From a bacterium (lineage in GTDB: Bacteria; SM23-31): a stretch of DNA of 64,000 bases. The notes under the pieces were generated by a model, which worked only from the letters and a program-made list of their open reading frames with translations, was not told the origin of the DNA and did no database searches. The stretch lies in contig JANQEH010000153.1 of the NCBI GenBank assembly GCA_028278455.1, positions 1 to 64,000 on the forward strand. The letters run 5' to 3'. The number at the start of each line of letters is the position of its first letter. Within the stretch, counting starts at the first letter, position 1. Shown here piece by piece: positions 1-9,119 of the stretch. The position numbers were made by a program, and so were the translations under genes.

Positions 1-224
1 GGGAATTCCTTGTCCTTGTCCTGATTGCGAATGCGATCGCCTGGCCTGTCGGTTATTTTCTGATGAAGAACTGGATACAGGAATTTGTATATAAGGCCGA
101 TTTTAACATCAGTGTCTTCCTGATATCAGGAGCAACTGTAATGATCTTTGCCCTGACAACTGTCAGCTATCATGCCATTCGATCTGCATTCGCTAATCCG
201 GTTGATTCTCTGCGATATGAATAA
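1..224 (+). CDS. FtsX/MacB-type permease, C-terminal end (partial)
   Basis: Only the last 73 codons are in the window; the reading frame is open from the first base and stops with TAA at 222-224. The peptide has two hydrophobic stretches separated by a short loop (MKNWIQEFVYK) and ends NPVDSLRYE, the same tail seen on the seven complete permeases here. It is therefore the last two membrane helices of another PadR-linked FtsX permease, sitting directly upstream of the next module. The 5' part lies outside the window, so its start and any PadR partner cannot be seen. Confidence 0.9.
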   Translation, partial: EFLVLVLIANAIAWPVGYFLMKNWIQEFVYKADFNISVFLISGATVMIFALTTVSYHAIRSAFANPVDSLRYE

Positions 225-314
225 CTGTCAGGAGTTTTGACCAGGGATTCTATCCCGGAAATAATTAATTTTATAAGTTGAAACATGTTTAATGAAAGTT
301 ACGTATCTTTATTT

Positions 315-331
315 GTATTTAATTTAAATAC
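315..331. promoter_or_regulatory. Inverted repeat upstream of PadR gene, possible operator
   Basis: GTATTTAA and TTAAATAC form a perfect 8-bp inverted repeat around one central base, 19 bp before the PadR start at 351. A second short palindrome, AAACATGTTT, lies at 281-290. PadR proteins usually bind palindromes in their own promoters, so autoregulation is a reasonable inference. The rest of the 225-350 gap holds only a weak GGGAT/ATCCC hairpin (244-256) without a T-tract. Confidence 0.4.
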
Positions 332-350
332 TTTTGAAAGAGGTTACATT

Positions 351-686
351 ATGTCTGAACTAACAAAGAACGAAGAACTTATTCTTCTTCTCATCTGGAG
401 ACTGAAAAATGATGCCTATGGAGTACCTCTCAGACAGAAATTCAGCGAGATAACAGGAAAGATGCTGAATTACGGAGCCCTTTACAACATTCTGTACCAG
501 ATGGAGCGGAAAGGACTGGTAATATCTACTGAAAGTAAACCCGAGGCTAAAAAAGGCGGGAGGAGAAAGATCCTTTATTCTGTAACCAAGCAGGGTTTAA
601 TTTCACTTAAAAAGGCACAGGAGATCCAGAAAATGGCATGGCAGGGTATCTCGGATTATGCATTTGACGAGAACTCAAATGAATAG
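351..686 (+). CDS. PadR family transcriptional regulator
   Basis: A 111 aa winged-helix regulator of the small PadR class. The recognition helix region (YGVPLRQKF, then YGALYNILYQMERKGLV) and the wing (KKGGRRKILYSVTKQG) match the PadR pattern and the five other PadR proteins of this window. An ATG at 285 is in frame, but the start at 351 is chosen because GAAAGAGG lies upstream and because MSELTKNEEL aligns with the start of the paralogs. The gene overlaps the downstream permease by 8 nt, so the two are probably translationally coupled. The likely role is repression of its own operon, relieved by an unknown signal. Confidence 0.9.
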   Translation: MSELTKNEELILLLIWRLKNDAYGVPLRQKFSEITGKMLNYGALYNILYQMERKGLVISTESKPEAKKGGRRKILYSVTKQGLISLKKAQEIQKMAWQGISDYAFDENSNE

Positions 687-3261
687 CAGACTTCCCGGAT
701 TAACCGGCTGGATCCTGAAAAAACTCGATTTTTATAACAAGAAATATGCAGTATATGATGACCTGGAGGAAGAGTATTGCGGCTTCAGCGAAAAATATGG
801 AGTTTATAAAGCATTTATCTGGATCATTTTACATACTGTAATGATCTTAGGAGAATATATATTTCTGATTCTTTACAGAAGTGGAATTATGTTCAAAAAC
901 TATTTTAAGATATCTTATAGAAATATTGTGAGAAACAAGGGATTCTCATTTATCAATATTTTCGGATTGATAACCGGGATAACCTGTTTCATCGTGATTA
1001 TATTGTTCATCCAGTATGAATACAGCTTCGATAAATTCCACGAGAATTATGACAATATCTATCGTGTCACAAAAACCTATAGCGATTATTCATATCAGGG
1101 GAAAAACCATTATGCCAGTACTATGCCTCCCCTGGCTCCAGCACTTAAAGAAGAATTTCCAGAGGTTATTAACGCTGCCAGAATTATGGTATTTCCGGTT
1201 AATGCGCTTTTGCAGAAAAGAGAGTTCAGATCATTTGAGAACGGGATCTATGCTGATGATAATTTTCTTAAGGTGTTTTCCTATGGTGTTGCTCATGGAG
1301 ACCGGAACACAGCTTTGACTGAACCAAATTCCATAATGCTTTCTGTAGATTTGGCAAATAAGATCTTTAAGAACGCAGATCCGATAGGACAGGTAATCAG
1401 GTTTAGGGATGAAGCCGATCTTAAAGTAACAGGTGTATTTGAAAACCTGCCGGGAAATACTCATCTCCGTTTTGATTTCCTTATTTCTTTGAACTCCTAT
1501 CCTCCATTCATCCGTCAGGGTGATTCATGGTATTGGATGGATCACCATACATATATAATTTTGCACAGCGGTACTGATAGAGAAGAATTCAGTCGGAAAA
1601 TCGACGATCTTTTTGCAAGGAGGGTGGGAAACCGCAGCAACTACCACTTCGATCTTCAGCCGCTGAGCAATATTCATTTCGAGACTCATTATAACTATAA
1701 TATTGCCGTAACAATAGATAGAAGATACATATATATGTATACAGTTACGGCTTTTCTTATTCTGATGATCTCATGCATAAATTTCATGAACCTTTCAACA
1801 GCCCGTTCCCTGAAACGCACAAAAGAGATAGGGATTAGAAAGGTTGCAGGAGCTAACAGGAAACAGCTTTTCAGCCAGTATTTAAGCGAATCACTGATCC
1901 AGACTTTAATTGCAGCTTTTGTCGCCTTATTTCTCTCAAAACCAGTGATGTTTTTCTTTAACAGGATCATTGACAGACAGATAGAGGTCAATTATTTTGA
2001 CACGAGTCTGCTGTTTCTGGTTGTGTCGGTATTTCTTTGTACAGGAATAGTAGCGGGACTGTATCCTGCGGTTATTCTTTCATCGTTCAGTCCTCTCAAT
2101 GCAATAAAGGGGAAACCTGGAAAATGCAGTTTCTCAGTAAGGAACGGTATGGTAGTGGTACAATTCGGGATTTCTATTCTGCTTATAGTGTGTACACTAG
2201 TTGTACAGGATCAACTGAGATTTATCAGGGATAAGGATATAGGATATAACAGGGAACATGTGGTAGTGATTCCTGTAAGAGATGAAGGTATTGAAAGAGA
2301 TCATAAGTTAATTAAGGATGCTTTATTAACGAAATCCGGTGTTTTAAATGTCTCATGTTCAGGTACACTTCCTTTGATGCAATATGGAGGTTATACTACA
2401 ACATTATTGAATGACCTGGGCGAAGAAGTCAGATTTCGTATAGTGCCGGGGTATGGAGATTTTGATTTTATCGATCTGTTTGAATTAGAAGTCGTAAGGG
2501 GCAGGAAATTCTCAGAAGAGTATCAGAAAGATCATTTGGGATCAGTAATATTGAACGAAACTGCTTTGGAAACGCTTGGATGGAATGATCCGTTCAGTAA
2601 AGAATTTGATTTCAGTTTCAATGGAAGAAGAGGAAAAGCCAGGGTGGTTGGAATAATCAAAGATACACATTTCTGGTCAATGCATACACAGGTTGAACCA
2701 TATATATTGTTTATTGGCCGCGAAACAAACTACATATCTGTAAAGATCAGTCCTTTCAATATCAGTAAAACAATGAGTTTAATCGAAGAAACATATAAGA
2801 AACACAGCAAAGCTTTTCCCTTCGATTACTTTTTCCTGGATGACAAGTTCAACCAGTTATATAGAACAGAGGAAAAACTGGGAGCCATATTCTCATATTT
2901 CTCGTGCCTGGCAATTTTTATTGCCTGTCTGGGGCTCTTCGGTTTAATTGCCTTCACCGTAGAAAGCAAAACCAAAGAAATTGGTATAAGGAAGGTGCTC
3001 GGCAGTAATGAGTTCCATATCGTTTCACTGATCTCAAGCGAGTTTTTCAGATTGATACTGGTAGCAAATATTATTGCATGGCCGATAGCTTTTTTTATAA
3101 TGGATAAATGGCTTGAAAAGTTTGCATATAAGATAAATATAAGCCCGGGAATATTTATCCTCTCGACACTGACGGCACTTTTGATCGCATTTATTACAAT
3201 AAGTTTCCAGACTATAAAAGCAGCGGTAGCTAATCCTGTGGAATCATTAAAATATGAATAA
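679..3261 (+). CDS. FtsX/MacB-type ABC permease with N-terminal prefix domain
   Basis: An 860 aa inner-membrane permease. Residues 1-70 form a soluble prefix with one hydrophobic stretch (permease prefix domain 2 type). From residue 71 (MFKNYFKISYRN) follows a standard duplicated core: a membrane helix, a large extracytoplasmic MacB_PCD-like domain, a three-helix FtsX block with KEIGIRKVAGANRKQL, then the same order again ending with KEIGIRKVLGS and NPVESLKYE. The EIGIRK loops are where FtsX-type permeases contact their ATPase. ATG at 679 is preferred over 658 because it overlaps the PadR stop and matches the paralogs' N-terminus. No ATPase gene is adjacent. Substrate is unknown; MacB and LolCDE relatives export peptides or move lipoproteins. 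Confidence 0.9.
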   Translation: MNSRLPGLTGWILKKLDFYNKKYAVYDDLEEEYCGFSEKYGVYKAFIWIILHTVMILGEYIFLILYRSGIMFKNYFKISYRNIVRNKGFSFINIFGLITGITCFIVIILFIQYEYSFDKFHENYDNIYRVTKTYSDYSYQGKNHYASTMPPLAPALKEEFPEVINAARIMVFPVNALLQKREFRSFENGIYADDNFLKVFSYGVAHGDRNTALTEPNSIMLSVDLANKIFKNADPIGQVIRFRDEADLKVTGVFENLPGNTHLRFDFLISLNSYPPFIRQGDSWYWMDHHTYIILHSGTDREEFSRKIDDLFARRVGNRSNYHFDLQPLSNIHFETHYNYNIAVTIDRRYIYMYTVTAFLILMISCINFMNLSTARSLKRTKEIGIRKVAGANRKQLFSQYLSESLIQTLIAAFVALFLSKPVMFFFNRIIDRQIEVNYFDTSLLFLVVSVFLCTGIVAGLYPAVILSSFSPLNAIKGKPGKCSFSVRNGMVVVQFGISILLIVCTLVVQDQLRFIRDKDIGYNREHVVVIPVRDEGIERDHKLIKDALLTKSGVLNVSCSGTLPLMQYGGYTTTLLNDLGEEVRFRIVPGYGDFDFIDLFELEVVRGRKFSEEYQKDHLGSVILNETALETLGWNDPFSKEFDFSFNGRRGKARVVGIIKDTHFWSMHTQVEPYILFIGRETNYISVKISPFNISKTMSLIEETYKKHSKAFPFDYFFLDDKFNQLYRTEEKLGAIFSYFSCLAIFIACLGLFGLIAFTVESKTKEIGIRKVLGSNEFHIVSLISSEFFRLILVANIIAWPIAFFIMDKWLEKFAYKINISPGIFILSTLTALLIAFITISFQTIKAAVANPVESLKYE

Positions 3262-5827
3262 CAGACCGCCAAAGATCGCCGGCTGGCTGCTGAAAAGGCT
3301 ATATTTCTATAATCTCAAGTATGCATTATTTGAGGATTTAAGTGAAGAGTATATGAATCTTTATGAATCTAAAGGCAGACTTCATGCACGACTTTGGTTT
3401 TGGGCTCACACAACCGCGGCAATTTTTGAATCTATAAAACTTTCTATTTACAGGGGTATCATAATGTTCAAAAACTACTTAAAAGTTACATTAAGAAATA
3501 TATTGAAACACCACCTATATTCACTTATAAATATATCCGGGCTTGCTATCGGGATAACATGTGCAATATTGATCATGCTGTATGTGGATCATGAGACCGG
3601 TTATAACAAATTCCATGAAAATGCCGATAATCTTTACCGTGTTAATGAATATTTCAACGTTACGCATAGTGTGCTTAATATACCCAGGACAGTTACTTTA
3701 ACCGGCCCGACTCTAAAAGAAGAGTATCCGGAGATAATTGATTTTGCACGATACTATTATATGAGTAACACTCTTTTGTCTTTCGAGGGAATAGGTTATT
3801 ACGAATCATCCATTTTAGCCGCAGACAGGTCTTTTTTCGATATGTTTTCTTTTCCGCTGCTAAAGGGTGATGTTGATGAGGCATTTAAAGATCCGAATTC
3901 TATCCTGATAGATGAAGATACTGCCGAGAAATATTTTGGAAATGATGATCCGATAGGGAAGATCCTGAATGTGGAAACGAGAGGATCATTTACAGTAAGA
4001 GGAGTTCTACAAAATGTACCGGCTCAGTCCAATATCCAGTTCAAGATAGTAGTCCCATGGGAATATCTTAAGAATTTCAGCTGGTATCGGGAAAGATGGG
4101 ATGATCATTTATATTACACTTATATAATGCTCCTTGAAAATGTTGAGGAGGGTGCTTTCGAAGAAAAGATCAGAGATGTATTTCGTGAGAAGAGCGGTGG
4201 TGACAATGTTGACCTGCACCTTGAATCGTTAAAGGATATTCATCTTCATTCAGAGATCAGTACTGAAGGATCGAATAATATTGGTTACATATATTTTCTT
4301 ACCATACTCGGTGTCTTTATTCTACTAATAGCATGCATGAACTTCATGAACATGACAACGGCCCGATCTTCACAACGCGCCAAGGAAATCGGCATGAGAA
4401 AGGTGGTAGGCGGAGAAAAGAAGAACATAATAATTCAATTCCTGGCTGAATCTGTTTTCATTTCCTTTCTGTCGCTTCTGGTTGCTTTGATTCTATTGAA
4501 GCTGGTTCTGCCATATTTCAGCAACTTTACCGGCAAAGAGCTGTCACTGAGCCTGACCGGAGATCCATATATGTTTATCGGGATTATTGCTGTGTCGTTA
4601 ATTACAGGATTAATAGCCGGAAGTTACCCTGCTTTCTATCTTTCATCATTCAGGCCTGTAACCGTTCTGAAAGGAACACTTAAGTCAGGATACCGGGGAT
4701 CGTTGTTCAGGAGGATACTGGTAATATTTCAATTTACCGGTTCAGTAATTCTGATAGCCAGTACGATAACAGTGTATTCACAGATTGAATATATGCTTGC
4801 AAAAAACCTCGGCTGGAACAAGGAGCATCTTGTCTATATAAATTTCAGAGGTGACAGCCATGTATATTCCGATGTTCTAAAAAATGAACTGACCATGAAT
4901 CCCGCTATTAGATCCGTTGCTACATCATATTCTGATCCTGCCAGGTTCAGAGGTGGAACCTCGGGTATAGACTGGGCCGGTAAAGATCCGGAATTATCAG
5001 TAAATATCCGTTACAATTTCATCGATTTTGACTATTTTGATACCGTTGAATATGAGTTGACCAAAGGCAGGAAATTTTCGAGAGATATTTCTACTGACAG
5101 AGAATCTGCATTTATTGTGAATGAATCTCTTGCCAGGATAATGGGTGACGAAAATATAATTGGACTTGATATAGAGTTCTGGGGATTTATCCCGGGAAGA
5201 GTTATAGGAGTTGTTAAGGATTTCCATTTCAACTCAATGCATAATGAGATACAACCGATGCTATTTAAAATACTGAATACGGAAGCCACAACAAGATTTG
5301 CTATAGTAAAGGTAGAACCTGCTGGTCTTGGTTCAACGTTGGAGTATATTGCTGATACCTGGAAGAAAGTTGTTCCGGATTATCCACTGGTGGCTGGATT
5401 TGTCGATGAAGAAGTTGAGAGAATGTACCAGGATGACCGGAAGACTGGAAAAATGCTCCAGAGTTTTGCAGGGCTTGCAGTTTTTATCGGCTGCATGGGT
5501 TTGTTCGGATTAGTATCTTACGCTGCAGAAAAACGCAAAAAAGAGATTGGGATAAGAAAAACACTGGGAGCATCCATCTCTTTAGTAGTCCATATAATTA
5601 TGAAAGAATTTATCTTCCTGATATTTATAGCAAATGCAATAGCATGGCCTGCTGCATATATTATCATGAAAAACTGGCTAAACACCTTTGCTTATCGTAT
5701 CGAAATGGGACCGGCGATATTTCTGCTTTCAGGCCTGATCATTCTCGTGATAGCCTTGCTGACGGTGATCTATCAGTCGGTAAAGGCTGCAATTGCTAAT
5801 CCCGTGGATTCGCTGAAGTACGAATAA
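3254..5827 (+). CDS. FtsX/MacB-type ABC permease with N-terminal prefix domain (second in operon)
   Basis: An 857 aa paralog of the permease just upstream; the start overlaps that gene's stop by 8 nt (ATGAATAA), the same arrangement as at the PadR junction. The prefix domain (IAGWLLKRLYFYNLKYALFED) is followed by MFKNYLKVTLRN at residue 71 and two FtsX blocks with KEIGMRKVVGG and KEIGIRKTLGA. It ends NPVDSLKYE. One PadR thus controls two tandem permeases, unlike the other modules, which have one each. They may form a heterodimer, or be two independently used transporters. Confidence 0.9.
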   Translation: MNNRPPKIAGWLLKRLYFYNLKYALFEDLSEEYMNLYESKGRLHARLWFWAHTTAAIFESIKLSIYRGIIMFKNYLKVTLRNILKHHLYSLINISGLAIGITCAILIMLYVDHETGYNKFHENADNLYRVNEYFNVTHSVLNIPRTVTLTGPTLKEEYPEIIDFARYYYMSNTLLSFEGIGYYESSILAADRSFFDMFSFPLLKGDVDEAFKDPNSILIDEDTAEKYFGNDDPIGKILNVETRGSFTVRGVLQNVPAQSNIQFKIVVPWEYLKNFSWYRERWDDHLYYTYIMLLENVEEGAFEEKIRDVFREKSGGDNVDLHLESLKDIHLHSEISTEGSNNIGYIYFLTILGVFILLIACMNFMNMTTARSSQRAKEIGMRKVVGGEKKNIIIQFLAESVFISFLSLLVALILLKLVLPYFSNFTGKELSLSLTGDPYMFIGIIAVSLITGLIAGSYPAFYLSSFRPVTVLKGTLKSGYRGSLFRRILVIFQFTGSVILIASTITVYSQIEYMLAKNLGWNKEHLVYINFRGDSHVYSDVLKNELTMNPAIRSVATSYSDPARFRGGTSGIDWAGKDPELSVNIRYNFIDFDYFDTVEYELTKGRKFSRDISTDRESAFIVNESLARIMGDENIIGLDIEFWGFIPGRVIGVVKDFHFNSMHNEIQPMLFKILNTEATTRFAIVKVEPAGLGSTLEYIADTWKKVVPDYPLVAGFVDEEVERMYQDDRKTGKMLQSFAGLAVFIGCMGLFGLVSYAAEKRKKEIGIRKTLGASISLVVHIIMKEFIFLIFIANAIAWPAAYIIMKNWLNTFAYRIEMGPAIFLLSGLIILVIALLTVIYQSVKAAIANPVDSLKYE
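3452..3466 (+). promoter_or_regulatory. Internal Shine-Dalgarno and ATG inside permease gene
   Basis: AGGGG at 3452-3456 lies 7 nt before an in-frame ATG (3464) at the junction between prefix domain and FtsX core. It could start a core-only product. The equivalent site in the gene upstream (ATG at 889) has only GTGGA and is weak. Confidence 0.4.
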
Positions 5828-5967
5828 CAAAGAATCATACTGCAGTAATGTTCAAAACCGATTAGTTTTATAAGGCTATTCTAAAAACGTAGATGATTCC
5901 GTATAATTTCCTTCCCGGTTAACTATTCCATCGAATAATGGATCGGATTTTTCCAAAAATGAAAAAA

Positions 5968-6032
5968 ATCGAAAAACTATGGAACTTTTTTCGATATTTT
6001 TCTTAAAATATAAAACATATGTTTTATATTTT
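5968..6032. promoter_or_regulatory. Promoter/operator region with 28-bp perfect palindrome
   Basis: Positions 6005-6032 are a perfect 28-bp AT-rich palindrome centred on CATATG (between 6018 and 6019), 46 bp before the PadR start at 6079. A further half-like copy, ATATGTTTTAAA, follows at about 6041. Just upstream, ATCGAAAAA (5968-5976) and TTTTTCGAT (5987-5995) form another inverted repeat. The ACAT/ATGT core resembles known PadR sites, so this is probably the self-operator of the next gene. The rest of the 5828-6078 gap shows nothing else. Confidence 0.6.
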
Positions 6033-6078
6033 TTTTCCTTATATGTTTTAAATATTAAGTAAAATAAGGAATCAGCTG

Positions 6079-6405
6079 ATGAGATTGTTGACCAGAGCAG
6101 AGGAGATTGTCCTGCTTTCTGTCTGGAGGCTTCAGGATGATGCTTATAGTGTCCGTATCAGAGAGCAGATAGCAAAGCTTACCGAAAAGGAGTGGGCTTT
6201 CGGTGCGATATTCGTAACGCTTGAAAGGCTGGTGAAAGAAAAACTGGTGTCATCATATCTTTCAGAGCCGACTAGTGAGAGAGGGGGAAGAAGAAAGAGG
6301 ATCTACCAGGTCACCGATGATGGATTAAGAGCAATGGTAGAGATCAGGGAGTTTGAGAAAAACATGTGGGAAGGACTACCGGAGATCAATTTAAAGAAGA
6401 GTTAG
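6079..6405 (+). CDS. PadR family transcriptional regulator
   Basis: A 108 aa winged-helix protein starting MRLLTRAEEIVLL, with the PadR helix segment (FGAIFVTLERLVKEKLV) and wing (ERGGRRKRIYQVTDDG). It stops 1 nt before the permease start, so the pair is one transcript. The strong palindrome in its promoter suggests negative autoregulation of the module. Its N-terminus is close to that of the PadR at 55035, so these two are likely recent paralogs. Confidence 0.92.
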   Translation: MRLLTRAEEIVLLSVWRLQDDAYSVRIREQIAKLTEKEWAFGAIFVTLERLVKEKLVSSYLSEPTSERGGRRKRIYQVTDDGLRAMVEIREFEKNMWEGLPEINLKKS

Positions 6406-6406
6406 A

Positions 6407-9037
6407 ATGGCATCCAGAAAAGAAAAACCTCCACTTTTATCAGAATGGATATTGAAATTGTTATACCCTGACCAGGGAGAATTCACAACGATTGCTGACG
6501 TAGAGGAAGTCTATCTTCAGCAATTGAATGATTATGGCAGAAAAGCAGCCAGAAGATGGTACAGGACGCAGGCGCTAAGATCTTCTTTCTTATATTTCAA
6601 AAATCAGATAAGTAAAGGATATAACATGTATAAAAACTATTTTAAGATAGCTTTCAGAAATCTCAGAAGGCATAAGATCTATTCAATAATAAATATTTCC
6701 GGATTATCTATCGGAATGGCTTGCTGCCTTTTGATCCTTCTATACGTTAAGGATGAGCTTAGCTACGATAATTATCATGAGAAATCAGACAGAATTTACA
6801 GGCTTTTAGCAATAAGCGAATTCGCGGGTGTATCCCGGACTTTTGCAATGACTCCTCCGGCGCTAGGTCCTGCTTTCGCAAGAGAAATACCTGAAGTAGA
6901 TTCTTCTGTCAGGTTGTTCAGAACAACATTTGACGGGACCGTACCTGTCTCATACGAAGACAAGACATTCGAGGAGACCGCTATATTTTTTGCTGATTCT
7001 ACTTTCTTTGAAATTTTTTCGTTTGAATTCATTGCGGGTGATCCTGAAAGTGTTCTTGATGAACCATATTCGTTAGTTATTACTGAGAGAACTGCAAAAA
7101 AGTTTTTTGGCGATGAAAATCCTATCGGTAAAATGCTGCAGTTTTATGGCCAGCAAAATCTCCAGATCAATGGTGTGATAAAAGATGTTCCAAGAAACTC
7201 CCATATTGATTTCGATTATATTTTTTCGCTCAGTGCTAATAACCGGAGAGATGCGAGGTTCAATGATTGGATATTCTTTTACCCATATACCTATCTCCTG
7301 CTGAATGAAAATGCAGATCCAAATGTAGTTGCATCCAAAATACCGGGTGTTTTCGAGAGACATTCAGGTCAGGAGCTGCAAAAAAGGGGGATAAAGAGAG
7401 AGTATCCGCTTCAGCCGATAAGAGATATATACCTGACCTCTCATAACGAAGGAGAAATTAAAACGAATGGCAATATACTATATGTATATCTTTTCTCAGC
7501 GATTGCCGTATTTATTCTGCTGATAGCATGTGTGAATTTCATCAACCTATCCACTGCTCGTTCAGCGAACCGCGGTAAGGAGGTGGGATTGCGCAAGGTT
7601 GTCGGAGCAAACCGTACGCAGCTTATAACTCAATTCATTGGGGAATCCCTGTTAATGTCTACGATAGCAATGATATTTGGATTTGTTCTTATGCTGTTTG
7701 TTCTGCCTCTTTTCAATAACCTTGCCGGGAAAGAGATGTCAATATCACATCTTTCCGGAATAGATGTTATTCTGAGTTTCATCGGCTTGCTATTCTTCTC
7801 AGGTGTAATTGCGGGGAGTTTTCCGGCGTTTTTCCTTTCGTCATTCAGGCCTGTCGCCGTTCTGAAGGGAGTTTTGAGTTCAGGATCGCGTAATATTATC
7901 TTAAGAAAAGTACTGGTGGTAATTCAGTTTGCCATCTCTATTGTATTAATAATCAGTACATTTATTGTCTATGAACAGCTTAAATATATAAAGAATAAAT
8001 ACCTTGGATTTGACAAAGAACACCTGGTTGTAATGCAGGTTCAGGGAAATACTCTGGCAAGACGTGCTGAAGCGATCAGGAATGAACTGGGAATGAATCC
8101 TGGTATAATATCTGTATCCTTTTCGATAAACCTGCCGGGACAGTACGCAGGGGACACTTCATTTCATCCCGAAGGGAGTGAACCTGGCGACACCCACAGG
8201 GCAACATCATTCAGTGTAGACTATGATTTCATTGAGACGTTTAAAATGGACATCGTTTCAGGGCGAAATTTCTCAAAGGATTTTCCCGCTGATTCCGCAA
8301 CGGGGATTATCATAAACGAGATAATGGCAAGAAACATGGGATTTCAGGAAGATGCAGTGGGCAAGAGAATGTTTGAAGCACCATTGCCCGGGCAGACGGA
8401 AGAACAGGAGAGGAGGATCATAGGTGTTGTAAAAGATTTTCATTTCAGATCCTTGAAATTCCCTGTTGCACCTTCAGTTATGCGACTGAATACCGGATTC
8501 TACAGAAATATAGCTGTGCGTATACGGGGTGAAAATCCTAATGATGCTATAGAATTCCTTAGAGCGAAATGGGAGATTATCTCACCGGGACAGGAATTTA
8601 ATTATTACTTTATCGATGAACAGTTTGACGGTCAATATGAGGCCGAGGAAAAGCTGGGAATGCTGTACATCACTTTTGCATTTATTGCTATCTTCATCGC
8701 TTGTCTCGGTTTGTTCGGGCTTGCATCCTATGTAGCAGAACAAAGAACAAAGGAGATTGGAATCAGAAAGGTGATGGGGGCGAAGGTGAACAGTATTGTG
8801 ATGGGGCTTTCAAAGGATTTTACTAAATGGGTAATTGTAGCAAATCTGTTTGCATGGCCAAGTGCTTATTTTTTAATGGACAGGTGGATGACAAATTTCG
8901 CATATAGAACAGATATCGGGATATGGATTTTCGGAATATCATGCCTGATCTCGGTACTTGTTGCAGGATTGACAGTAATTTACCAGGCGATCAAAGCAGC
9001 TACATTAGATCCCGTCACTTCATTAAGATACGAATAG
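6407..9037 (+). CDS. FtsX/MacB-type ABC permease with N-terminal prefix domain
   Basis: An 876 aa paralog. The prefix (LSEWILKLLYPDQGEFTTIAD) runs to residue 73, then MYKNYFKIAFRN opens the core. The two coupling loops read KEVGLRKVVGANRTQL and KEIGIRKVMGA, and the tail is DPVTSLRYE, slightly different from the NPVDSLRYE of its relatives. The large extracytoplasmic domains follow each first helix (about residues 115-350 and 530-750). A rho-independent terminator at 9093-9119 closes the two-gene operon. Confidence 0.9.
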   Translation: MASRKEKPPLLSEWILKLLYPDQGEFTTIADVEEVYLQQLNDYGRKAARRWYRTQALRSSFLYFKNQISKGYNMYKNYFKIAFRNLRRHKIYSIINISGLSIGMACCLLILLYVKDELSYDNYHEKSDRIYRLLAISEFAGVSRTFAMTPPALGPAFAREIPEVDSSVRLFRTTFDGTVPVSYEDKTFEETAIFFADSTFFEIFSFEFIAGDPESVLDEPYSLVITERTAKKFFGDENPIGKMLQFYGQQNLQINGVIKDVPRNSHIDFDYIFSLSANNRRDARFNDWIFFYPYTYLLLNENADPNVVASKIPGVFERHSGQELQKRGIKREYPLQPIRDIYLTSHNEGEIKTNGNILYVYLFSAIAVFILLIACVNFINLSTARSANRGKEVGLRKVVGANRTQLITQFIGESLLMSTIAMIFGFVLMLFVLPLFNNLAGKEMSISHLSGIDVILSFIGLLFFSGVIAGSFPAFFLSSFRPVAVLKGVLSSGSRNIILRKVLVVIQFAISIVLIISTFIVYEQLKYIKNKYLGFDKEHLVVMQVQGNTLARRAEAIRNELGMNPGIISVSFSINLPGQYAGDTSFHPEGSEPGDTHRATSFSVDYDFIETFKMDIVSGRNFSKDFPADSATGIIINEIMARNMGFQEDAVGKRMFEAPLPGQTEEQERRIIGVVKDFHFRSLKFPVAPSVMRLNTGFYRNIAVRIRGENPNDAIEFLRAKWEIISPGQEFNYYFIDEQFDGQYEAEEKLGMLYITFAFIAIFIACLGLFGLASYVAEQRTKEIGIRKVMGAKVNSIVMGLSKDFTKWVIVANLFAWPSAYFLMDRWMTNFAYRTDIGIWIFGISCLISVLVAGLTVIYQAIKAATLDPVTSLRYE
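6614..6628 (+). promoter_or_regulatory. Internal Shine-Dalgarno and ATG inside permease gene
   Basis: AAAGGA (6614-6619) lies 6 nt before the in-frame ATG at 6626, which opens the FtsX core at residue 74. It is a normal-looking start signal in the middle of the gene. Confidence 0.45.
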
Positions 9038-9092
9038 AATTATATGCAGAAACTGAGATACTCAGTATTTTCCCAATCACACTGGCATTTCA

Positions 9093-9119
9093 GGGGCGTT
9101 ACAAACAACGCCCCTTTTT
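9093..9119 (+). terminator. Rho-independent terminator
   Basis: GGGGCGTT (9093-9100) and AACGCCCC (9107-9114) form a perfect 8-bp stem with a 6-nt loop, followed by five T. It ends the permease operon. The stop codon of the convergent glycosylase gene (9099-9101 on the minus strand) falls at the stem-loop boundary, so the two genes share this 3' end. Confidence 0.9.

Noticed and set aside
2826-3272. A 148-codon minus-strand open frame opposite the permease C-terminus
   Set aside because: It mirrors the hydrophobic helices of the permease on the opposite strand; similar antisense frames recur opposite other permeases for the same reason.
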